Part shown: piece by piece, positions 21,601 through 31,305 of the stretch | Position numbering within the stretch: the first letter of the stretch is position 1 | Layout of the letters: each line of letters starts with the position of its first letter | From: Xestospongia muta | Lineage: Eukaryota; Porifera; Demospongiae; Haplosclerida; Petrosiidae | DNA: 64,000 nt | Direction: 5' to 3' | NCBI GenBank assembly: GCA_963693285.1 | Contig: OY848918.1 | Coordinates: forward strand, 3,725,876 to 3,789,875 | Translations under genes and position numbers: made by a program | Notes under the pieces: model-generated | What the model saw: the letters and a program-made list of their open reading frames with translations, nothing else | The model's database searches: none | What the model was told of the DNA's origin: nothing

Positions 21601-24600
21601 TATCAATATTTAAACAAAAGGAGCTTCTATTAATGTTATGAAAAGCACACAGATAATATACATGTTTCGTTCATTAGTGCAAGCTTCTCATAAGGATCAA
21701 CTTTGTGTTAGTATTTACATTGTAATCAAGACATATATATTTAATTGTATCCAGCAATAAATGGTTTGACATGACTTACATCGTATCAGTACTTCATATT
21801 CAATAGTCATATTTCCAGCAATATTTGATATATTAGCTATATAATGCCCACGGTCACTAGCAGACACTCCAGTAGCATTGAATGTGTTTCCTTCGTATAT
21901 CATTACTCCATTCTTAAACCATTGAAGAGTAGCTACAGAATAAAGAGACCTGTGTGGTGAGTTAAATAAATATATTATCTAACCAGGTGGTAATCCAGGA
22001 TTAACTGTGGGCTGTAGTTTGATATTATCACCTTTGTTAAATGTAAATGTTCCCAACTCTTTCTGTAATGTTGGAGCCACTATATGGTATCATAATTACA
22101 GTAATAAGAATATATTGATAAACATGTCAAAGTCTACTATATACAATGTTATAATAATCAGCAATACGTTAAAAATAATATTCAGATTTACAGTCATCTA
22201 AAATTGCTCATTGACTCCCTTGTTCTAAGAACTGGTTCAATTTCAGTAAACAGGAACACAATGGCTCTGAAAACAATAAAACTAAGCAGCTTGTGGTTAT
22301 ATTCAAACACAAGCAATACATCCCTCACTATTATCAAACAGGTACATGTAGGAGAAGAAAATTAAACTAACAACAAGAGGATGTGATTGTAAAAAATCAT
22401 CTCAAGATACTTTTGTGGTTGTTAGTGTTGTTGATACACAGCAATGATTCCACAGTTACTGAAGGCTTGAAAGGTACCAGGATCTACAGTGCTATTTTCA
22501 CATTGCTAAATGCTTTGATTAATCACAACCAGGCTACAGTATTTACAGTAAAAGTAAATTAAAGTTATTGGATAAGATCAGAAATTAATGTGCACTGTTT
22601 AATTTGATTCATTGGCTTCAAAAGTCTCAAATAAAAAATGAGAAATAGATATAAAATTATAATAACATAATACTTGGTCCAAAACAATGTAAGACATTTG
22701 CAATAATGGATTGATGATTTGATAAATGTAGAAAAAAGTTAGGGGTTAAAAACACAGAGGAATATCAATGATCTAATTCATCTTTGTAATACAACATTCT
22801 GCAACTAAATGATTTAGAATAATTAGTTAATTTATGGTAATAGAACAATAACTATGTGATGACACTTTAACAATTAGTAAGGAAAGAATTATGCTACATT
22901 TATTAACCTAACAAGGAGAACTACTTTGTCTTGTACAGAACATGCTATACTTTAAATTAACAAACATGCCTTTCACTCTTCCTTTAAATAACCTAACCCC
23001 TAAAATGACATGATAAGTGTTATATGACAATGCCCACTCTTTCACTTAATACTTTTGATATTATGTATTTATACTTGTTGCATGGCCTTATAGCCCCTTA
23101 CTATAAGACAAACACGATATAAAACAATAATATTACTACCTAGAATGAAGTATATTTCCAAATGTATGTTATATAGTAATATTATCAAAACATATTTATT
23201 TTGTTAAGAACATTACATCAACCTAATTAACTAATGAATATTCATCACTTTATAGTGCCCTATTCCATGATAATATGTAATTTAATATTCCACAAGTTCT
23301 GTGCAAACTCCTTTAGTTCACAAGGGACAGAACAAATGCAGTAGCGAGTGGTATAGTGGGTAGCAAGAGACAATAAGGCTGACTAGATGCAATGACATAG
23401 TTCAGTATACAATACTTGTAGTAGTAAATAAGCAGATATTCCACATAGAATAATGTCCATGCCAGGACAGACCACATCAGCATGTCCAACCAGTCTACCC
23501 ACCACATATACATAAACTATGCAACGTATATATCATTTCAGTAGAATATAACAAGTCATCAAAGGACCAGAGACATATGTAGTGAATCAATGAGCTTACT
23601 ACATGAATGAAGAATGTATAATTTAAACTTACCAGCTTCAATAATATCAAAATAGACAAAACATGAACGAGGAAATGCGATAAGGTAGTCAAACAGATAT
23701 GTTCCATTGTAACTAGACTGAAAATTATGAATTGTGAACATTCCAGAGTCAACATCCAATGTGCACATAGGATTGGTTGTGCATTGAAGAGCTTGATTAG
23801 TATTAGCTCTTAGAACTAGTAAATTATTGGGATTCAAATTTACATGTGTGAGTGTTACAGTAACATCAGCACCAAGGGGAACATAGGTGACATTAGGAGG
23901 GAGTATGGGAAACTGATCACGTTGACACTCTGAAAGAAAAGGACAAAGAGTTAAACAGGAAAGGGTTTAGCAATTTCACATTAATTTAACACCATCCTTG
24001 GTACAAAATTGTATATGTGTGGTGGCCTAGTAAGTTGCGTTTTGGGCCTATCTTAAGACCTAAACCCTAAACCCTAAACCCTAAACTGCGGTGGCCCAGT
24101 AGGTTGCGTTTAGGGTTTAGGATTTAGGGTTTAGAATTTAGATCTTAAGATAGGCCCAAAACGCGACCTACCGGGCCACCACACTAAACCCTAAACCCTA
24201 AACCCTAAATGCGACCTACCGGGCCACCGCATATGTGTAAACTTGTCAAATGCACAGTGTTATTTACAGAATTAAAAACTGTGTTGAAACAAGAAGTGTA
24301 CATTGATGCTAAGAATTATACAAATTCTATCCTCTCATCACAAATATTAATATTACATCTTTGAAGTGGAGATCAAACACAAGAAAACTATTCCTATGGC
24401 TCCATTACTATAAGGGCATTATTACAAATTAAGTTCCAAATACCATAATTAATATATCCTCACCCAAAATTACAACAACAACTGAAAGAATTGTTCTACA
24501 ATAGTTTTGATATTATGACCAGTTAGAACACAAATTAGGGGAGGGTTATGTTATGCCTGTGGGCTCACCTTACCACCATTTTAACATAATATCACAAACA

Positions 24601-25819
24601 CTATTATACTTAACTGTGTTCTTTTTATTAGAGACTAACAATTATGCCATAATCAAGGCCAAACATTGTTTTGTGACAATTACTGATCACTGTATCAAAA
24701 GAGGTAGTTAACAGTTTAATATTTAATGGCTTTAAAATACTAAAGTATCTTATACAGGAGAACCAATTTTTCAATAAATGTAGAAAAAATCAAAATCAAG
24801 ACTGTAACCCCTTAAAATTCTAAGATTACTTCATTGAAAATGTCCCCCCAAGAAGAATTTCATTAGTTTGAGGGAAGATATAAGCAATTTGATCATGATC
24901 TGATTCATGCCTTTTATATGTGCCACTGTTTGAGCCAAAGTGCTTTCACTGAGAAAATATGACCTCTCGCTGGGTACATTTTTTTATCATTGACAAGCTC
25001 TCAAACGCCAAGACCAGTACAATTTATAACTATATCATATGAAGCAAGCTCTGATAAATTGATCTTTCGTTGCTCACTATCTTCACCTAACTGAGTGAAT
25101 TTGTCCAGAACCATGGCAAGTAAGTGGGACATGATATAATGAAGGTTGTGAATGCTAAGAGGGTTCTCCCTTCACATTCACAGAGTTTGTGCTCAGATTC
25201 TTCAGCAATTCAATACCCAATCACAAAAACATACCACAGCAGTTTTATACTAAGAGTTATTGGATGGTTAAAAGCCAGATAACAACCATCTACAGCAGAC
25301 AATCCTATTTTGCTGGATTCGGCAGAATTGTATAGTTTGTGAATCCTATCAAACGTTCCTTTAGTCCATCTACTCTCTCTTTCAGGATTGCCTGGACACT
25401 TGCTACCTTGAGATGGTGGCATAACCATCCTCCAGATCTGTCACTGGCAACAGTGTTAGGGGAGAACGTAATTTTTTTGTATTTGGAAAGACTATAACTG
25501 GATTTTTTTAAATTGCAAGATATGCTATAAAATGATTTTATTACATTATGAATCTTGCAGTACGCTGTGATATTGTTGCTGATTTCTGGTAATTTGCATA
25601 AAATAAAAAAAATTTTAAATTATTTTTTAAAATATCTAATACAGGAGAACCAATTTTTAAATAAATTTAGAAAAATTCAAAATCAAGACTATAACCCCTT
25701 AAAATACTAACACTACTTCCTTGAGAGTGTAACAAAACCCTATTAAGCTTACCAGGTTCATCCGATGGTGCGAGGTCTCCGCGAGATAGAACAGCTAGTA
25801 GCAAAATAAGATAAAACAT
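18425..25819 (-). CDS. Gene D: long Ig/FN3 receptor sharing the family TM and tail
   Basis: Minus-strand join: 25819-25753 signal (MFYLILLLAVLSRGDLAPSD), 23929-23633 Ig1, 22079-21984 plus 21932-21780 Ig2, 21589-21278 Ig3, 20793-20722 (tentative), 20630-20524, 20472-20379 and 20333-20235 FN3-1, 19802-19723 and 19401-19131 FN3-2 plus stalk, 19078-19049 micro-exon, 18989-18882 TM, 18829-18728 and 18570-18425 tails. The sum is 2034 nt, 677 residues, with no stop. Ig1 is 297 nt, the same length as the Ig exon of gene C although hardly alike. FN3-1 carries LKWAFKFADVSI and YDFQMRAMNEKG; FN3-2 carries YFFKVQAKNKWGSSNYS. From LCTDCDNS onward it is nearly identical to gene C, so an unrelated ectodomain is joined to the family's membrane and tail module. 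The tail has QYENI, a YENV-region equivalent altered to YKSVDMI, and CTAYG. Intron 1 holds the oxidase pseudogene and a hairpin element. Confidence 0.75.
18629..18690. repeat. (CA)n microsatellite in last intron of gene D
   Basis: About 55 bp of almost pure CA between the two tail exons. Confidence 0.9.
22080..23632. other. Intron of gene D, 1.55 kb
   Basis: Separates Ig1 from Ig2. Only short unsupported reading frames; one at 23313-23513 on the minus strand is hydrophobic but has no splice or start support. No repeat recognised. Confidence 0.4.
24013..24238. mobile_element. Hairpin/TIR element with CCCTAAA telomere-like repeats
   Basis: A core of about 210 bp (24021-24230) starts GGTGGCCTAGTAAGTTGCG and ends with the inverse of GCGGTGGCCCGGTAGGTCGC. 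It contains several runs of CCCTAAA and, inverted, TTTAGGG, and an internal third copy of the end sequence. An inverted pair GGGCCTATCTTAAGA / TCTTAAGATAGGCCC lies inside. The 8-bp sequence ATATGTGT flanks both sides, which fits a target duplication of the size made by hAT-type elements. No coding capacity. It sits in intron 1 of gene D. Confidence 0.75.
24756..24846. repeat. Flanking direct repeat, left of oxidase pseudogene
   Basis: About 90 bp, starting CAGGAGAACCAATTTTT, and repeated with about 85 percent identity at 25638-25730. The two copies bracket the oxidase-like pseudogene. Confidence 0.7.
24836..25435 (-). pseudogene. D-amino-acid/D-aspartate oxidase-like pseudogene fragment
   Basis: On the minus strand three stretches resemble the FAD-dependent D-amino-acid oxidase family: SRWTKGTFDRIHKLYNSAES at 25400-25290, YDIVINCTGLGV then a stop then ELVNDKKMYPARG around 25040-24970, and IAYIFPQTNEILLGGD near 24890-24845. 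The enzyme family oxidises D-amino acids using FAD; the INCTGLG part corresponds to its conserved dinucleotide-domain region. The reading frame changes at least twice and has an in-frame TGA, so it is dead. No introns are seen between the parts, which suggests a processed copy. It lies in intron 1 of gene D on the same strand. Family assignment is from remembered motif resemblance only. Confidence 0.6.
25638..25730. repeat. Flanking direct repeat, right of oxidase pseudogene
   Basis: Partner of 24756-24846, ending just before the donor of gene D exon 1. Confidence 0.7.
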
Positions 25820-26410
25820 AGTTAGCAGTTTCAGGTGGTTATCGAGATGATGGTAAAGACAATCTGTAGGTAGAGTCACTCAAACAGCTTAGAACAAAAA
25901 AGCGAAACCTGACTGAGTGTGACTCTAGCTCTAGGGATGGTTAATTAATAATTATAAAGACATACTATAATAATAATTATTCATAAGTTATTAAAATTAA
26001 TTAAAATTTTATATTTTTGTACTTCATAATTAAAGATCAAAAACTTGATTTTAAACAATTATACAGAAAGATGTATGAACTCCATTGATCGGTTTCTTTT
26101 ATCTCTCAAGTTTGATAAGATGCTTGATTTGTGCAATGTGCTCTGGACTTATGTCAGTATCTTCTTTAGCAAGAGCCTCAATAATCTAAACCATTATAGC
26201 ATCAATGTTAGGACAATGGCTAAGATAAAAATATTTATCTGTTGGTTGAGAGCTGAATAAGTCCAAAAAAGAAAACAGAACAAAGTAAAGATTTGCTTGC
26301 AGATCATCATGCTCAAAATCATATTACACAACTTTTAATTAATTATGATCATAACTATATGAAAATAAATCTTTTTTGATATTTCACTTTTGGAGGGTCT
26401 TAGAAAATTG
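25820..26410. other. Intergenic, upstream of gene D
   Basis: Should contain the gene D promoter. It lacks the TGATGTAAT block found upstream of the other receptor genes. Nothing else recognised. Confidence 0.4.
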
Positions 26411-27128
26411 CACCTTGTCTAGAGGAAATGGTTCCAACCCATAATAATAGTGATATTAGTAGATGATATTGCCCAGTCATCTGATAATGTATCCTCCTCT
26501 TCAATATCATATACATACATATTATATGTACCAGTAGGTATATCATATGTACATCCAATTACTGTACTACTACATACTGGAGAACACATCAATATGTTAG
26601 TACTGTAGGTAGAGGAGGTTAATGAAATAAGACAACCTTTAACAATAGTTCCTCTTATAAAATGACAGCTGTAACATATTCTACCAATATTACTTAGGTC
26701 ATTAGATATAACCAGATATGGATACCAGAGAGAAGGGAGGAGACCAGGAACAGTTTATATACTGACTTTGTAAATGACATATCAAGTTGCTGACAGCAGC
26801 TAGTTCACCTAATGAGTGGAGAGATATAATGACATATATCAGAGAGTGTGTTAACTTGTATTCTCAGAGTAGATTCAATAAAGTTGTAATAACTCATGCT
26901 ACCATTCACAAATCCTATAGCATTACATCTCACTATTGTATCGTTATATAGAGAGTATCCTGGTATGATAAGATTAGACTGTTGTGATTCATTTTCAATT
27001 GTAACAATGCCTAGTTTAATAATGCTATTATCAGTAGAACTTGTTTCATTAACAATAATAAGTAACAATCACATATTATATATATCAATATATATATTAT
27101 ATATAATATTATATATATATATATTAAT

Positions 27129-27180
<52 letters not shown>

Positions 27181-27442
27181 CACACACATATATATATCAA
27201 TTGTAAAATGTTGTTTGTTATAGTTTCATTGATATACCCATATTGGTATTATCCACTGAACATTGGTAATGTGCTAGTTGATAGACTCCAATATTAGGAG
27301 ATGGAGTAAATATGAACTGAACAGCTATATAATAAACTAAATAAAATAGTACATTAGTTATTAATATAATCATACCTGTACATTTTAATATAATAGATAC
27401 CAACAATATCAGTAGTAGCCATGTTGTCTTCACTAGATCCAT
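26411..27442 (-). pseudogene. Gene K: receptor pseudogene without TM and tail
   Basis: The signal exon 27442-27376 (MDLVKTTWLLLILLVSIILK) is intact. The Ig exon starts at 27324 but after QCSVDNTN it is split by about 165 bp of mostly (TA)n (27066-27230); it resumes near 27060 with a frameshift (VNETSSTDNSIIKLGI) and ends at a damaged donor (CAAGTTAAC for CAAGGTAAC). A FN3 start (26815 downward, CSWSPPFSL) passes directly into the Cys-rich domain (GRICYSCHFIRGTIVKGCLI, SSTVIGCTYDIPTG), as in gene G but keeping more of it, with an in-frame TAA at the join. The gene ends at about 26411; no TM or tail follows. Confidence 0.7.
27066..27230. repeat. (TA)n insertion inside the Ig exon of gene K
   Basis: TATA-rich simple sequence with a central run of about 50 bp pure TA at 27130-27175, followed by CACACACATATATATA. 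Confidence 0.85.
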
Positions 27443-27490
27443 ATTGAGTTTGTCATTACATCACTATTATATCACTATAAATACACTGAT
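27443..27490 (-). promoter_or_regulatory. Shortened upstream block of gene K
   Basis: Family block reduced to about 40 bp: a single intact TGATGTAATG-like motif is left before the ATG and homology stops soon after. Confidence 0.35.
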
Positions 27491-27837
27491 AAATACACTT
27501 TATGATGAATCAGTACACTTAAATTAGCATTTTGTCATTTCAACCATTGTCTTTGTTACCATAATCTCATCAATATAATGTAAGCCCAATATTGAGTTAC
27601 CTCAAAGCCACAACTAGTCTAACTCAATATGTACATAAAGCCAACTAGAAGCCAAAAAATTCTCTTTGTAGTTTATGTCCAATAACAGAAACAGAAACAC
27701 AATAACAGAAAATGGTGAAGAGCTGGATACTATTCAACTTAACTAAATGGATTAGTTTCAGTCAAACTAGTATCTACTTATAGCTTCAATTAAAGCCATG
27801 ATTAATTACTATAGCACTGATTTAAACACTCTACAAT

Positions 27838-28445
27838 TAGAGTTGAACAATATAACATAATTAACATTTAGACAATTTATATCAATATTGTTGTTATGTT
27901 TAAGATATAGTCATCAAATAGTACATTTCCTATATTTGTGGATTTATTTCTATACAATTATTAAATGGTTTGCAATAATTTGTTAATAATTATGCTTAAA
28001 AAATAGATAGAACACTCTGTATAGAAGAAATGATAGAATTACACTCCCACAATTTATTATCACATCACTAGTATATTTGTAATGTATTAGCAATAGTTAT
28101 AGTGTTGATATATTAGAACTAAAACAAAACTATTCTTTTAGGATGGAATAAAACATTATAGTATACTAACTAAAACTATAACTGAACTTGACTACTTTAA
28201 TAATAATATGAAAACTAAAACTAGAACAGAAGGCTTTGTTACCCAAACCAAAACTAATTATATTTTTAAATTTAATTTTATTTTGATAACTTTAGTTGTT
28301 GACCTCGTTAATTGTTCATTGTTTTTTACCCACAAAACATAACAACATATCAAGATCTCCTTACAAGGAACATTTAATTTGGCCTAAATATTGTAGACAA
28401 TTTGAATGTTTCTCTTTACAAGTGACTACTTGAGGGACAGTACGT
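27838..28445. repeat. Dispersed repeat, direct copy of 39665-40275
   Basis: About 85-90 percent like 39665-40275 in the same direction and like 37163-37690 in the opposite direction (for instance CACTCTGTATAGAA, ATTTATTATCACATCACTAG). No coding frame. The start, TTGAACAATATAACATAATT, recurs inverted at 29500-29530, giving a large imperfect hairpin. Confidence 0.7.
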
Positions 28446-29309
28446 GTTAACAGTAAATAATTAATAATCAAAACAGAATATGTTGTCAACACTTTTCAAT
28501 GTATTTTAGACATGTAAAGAGGATAAGTGATCATGAATTAGTAAAACAACCAACCAGTTCAAAAGACTTATATACATTATATATCTAACTCAGAAGAACA
28601 AGGAGATGATAATTTCAAAATGTTTAACACTTAATTACGAGGGACATTATAGATTAGTAAGAGAAGGGAAATGTTTCTCTTCCACTGGGACATCATATTA
28701 TTATACTAATTACATAACAAATTGTATATATATATATATATCCAATATGGTGATAACATTAATATTAATAAACTATAATTGTTGTTCTTTTGATAACATC
28801 AAAGTATAATATGTTATTACATTTGTCATGTAATATAATAGTTTGTAATTGTAGTACTCACTACATTATATTAAAGTTCACTAAACTGATGATCCTATAT
28901 ACAATAGTTTATTATCAACACAATTGCTAAAGTTATATATACTTTATTACATTAATATACAGTAATATTATATAACAGCAGTATTGTGTCTATTAGTACA
29001 TTATATTGTGTACTATATACAAAAGTACCATACTTACATTATCATGACCTTATTTGCACTATATTATGTAGAACTAGAAGAATATAATTAGAAATAAAAT
29101 GACAATAATGAACTATTTTGATTTTATAAACCACAATATACCAAATTAAAAACTGTTAACATTCTCAAGTTAAGAATATCCTCAAAATTGAATAAAATTG
29201 ATTGTTGATTTAACCAATACATTGTTATGTAGATTATATCTATGTAACAAATTATTTGATATAATAAAATAAACATCATGTACAGTTTTAATTACTAATG
29301 TAATAATAT
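28446..29309. other. AT-rich stretch, no gene seen
   Basis: The first 90 bp continue the repeat (compare 40420-40490); the remainder is an insertion relative to the 40 kb copy. No exon found. Confidence 0.4.
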
Positions 29310-30566
29310 ACTATGGAATTGACTATTCATGTAGCTATCTAATTGTTAGAACTATAATGTTAAGATGTTGTTACTATGAAATTCATATATAAATCAACTA
29401 CAGTGTTATAGTCACATACAGAGTACTAGGACAAACAACCAGTATAATGGGTGTGGTAGTAGAGTAGGAGTGTCTTATCAGTTAATACTTCATGTTAATT
29501 GTCTAAATGTTAATTATGTTATATTATTCAACTCTAATGATAGAGTGTTCAATTAGTGTACACTCAGTAATGATGTGTACTTACTATCTGTGCCACATTG
29601 AGGCATAAAATTTGCTGACACTTAAGACATAACATTAAAAAAATTTATATATTGGGAGATAGTGTTTTTGAATATGGATGCTTTGGGATGTTATGAGAAT
29701 GTCAATCAATATTGCTCATTAGATCACAACTCTCAGAATAATATTATATGGACATCTATACACACAACGTGTTTGTAAAGATTATGACTATTACTATCAA
29801 ACATTTCCTATAATAGTTTATTATCAGTGTTATTGTCAGGTTCTATGTTGACTATTATTAACATTAATGATATATACCTTATATGGTACATCATTAATTA
29901 CATTATGATTTAAAATATTTGCCTAAATGTTTTATGACAATATACTCAGTTTGTAATTACAGTTCAAATATTGTCCAAATGTATACAAATTAATTGCATT
30001 AAAGTAATGTATATAGCCTTTGGAATACATAGTTGGTATGTGTAGCAGTCATTACGTTATTCATATATAATATTTACTATCCTTATAATCACTGATATGT
30101 GTGGATAAATGTATTATTTATTATATCGGATCTACCTTTGTAGTTTGGGTAGTGTATTTGTCAAGAAACAATAATAGCTAAGCTGTTGATACTAACATCA
30201 TAAGTTGTTAGTTTTTAGTACATTAGCAATGAAACTTTTAGTTTGTTTTGATGTGATTAAAATAATCTATTTGTCATTATATTTAATAAATACTCCAGTA
30301 ATATCTAGCATTTACTTAAAATGACTTAACACACATAATAATCGATGGAAGACCAATAAATTGGTCATGTGATTCTTTATAATAAGTATTGAATGTCATA
30401 TGAGATGAGATAGTTATTTTACTTGAAGTTGTTCTTAGAAATAACTAATAAAGACTATGAAGTTATTTTAAAAGACCTCACAAATTAAAAAGGATTAATT
30501 AGAAAAACGCTTATTGCTGACTGACTAATTAAGTTGGTCACTTCCTTTAGTAAATTGATTCCACAT
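29310..30566. repeat. Left arm of long inverted repeat around gene C
   Basis: 29490-30566 is the reverse complement of 38655-39735 at high identity (for example TGTGCCACATTGAGGCATAAA; AAATTGATTCCACA pairs with TGTGGAATCAATTT). 29310-29490 matches 40480-40690 directly. The arms are about 1.08 kb and lie about 8 kb apart. Confidence 0.8.
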
Positions 30567-31170
30567 CTCTCAGACTTCTGGAGGAAGAGTAAGAGCTATT
30601 GTCTTTTTTGTGAAAGACTAGTACTCATGACTGACATATTTAAACCACAAATAAATAGTTAATTTTTTTCACAAATAATTGAGTTTAGATAATTAAAGCG
30701 AAATGATAGGTTCATTTATGATGTGTGGTAGTAAATTATGCTTATATATTTTGCATATTAGCTATATATAGTGTTTGCAATGAATTTCCTTTGACTGTAT
30801 ACTGCTTAAAATTCTTGTACACATAGAAGAGGCAGGTGGAGGATGAGACAGGAGAACATGGACTGGAGCAAATGAACAATGTCATTAACTTGTTGTAGTT
30901 TAAACATTTAACCTGACCTAATACATTTGTCAATATTATTAAAGATAACCTTTCAATTTAAATCTATTTAATCTCTTTGTTAAACAAAGTTAACACTTGC
31001 ATGGGTCACTCCTGGGATGTGGTTGTATTAATACACAGCAGATTCTTAACTCAAACTGAAACTGTTTATTATCCTTTAAGATATCTCTCAAGATTGTTGT
31101 TATACATATTAATAACAATTGATAAAACATAAATATAACATAATATAATAGCAAGATGGACTAAATAAAA
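30567..31170. other. Intergenic, no gene seen
   Basis: Lies between the inverted-repeat arm and the gene C promoter block. Only short unsupported frames. Confidence 0.4.
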
Positions 31171-31305
31171 TATATACCACACAAACTACTATACTACAAA
31201 ATCATTATGTCAACATTTAATATAATATATACTATATTACTAACTGCTATCAGTATGTTACTATAATATGTAGTGATGTAATAATGATGTAATGATAAAC
31301 TCAAT
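31171..31305 (+). promoter_or_regulatory. Conserved upstream block of gene C
   Basis: Best example of the family block: ACACAAACTACTATACTACA, TTATGTCAACATTTAA, TATACTATATTACTAAC, TGTTACTATAATATGTAG, then TGATGTAATAATGATGTAAT and the ATG at 31306. It includes the probable start region and 5' UTR. Confidence 0.55.

Noticed and set aside
23313..23513. Hydrophobic open frame on the minus strand in a gene D intron
   Set aside because: No homologue among the family exons, no matching splice sites, and overlapping frames of similar length.
24060..24210. A true telomere or chromosome end
   Set aside because: The CCCTAAA runs are short, in both directions and enclosed by inverted ends with a flanking duplication; genes continue on both sides.
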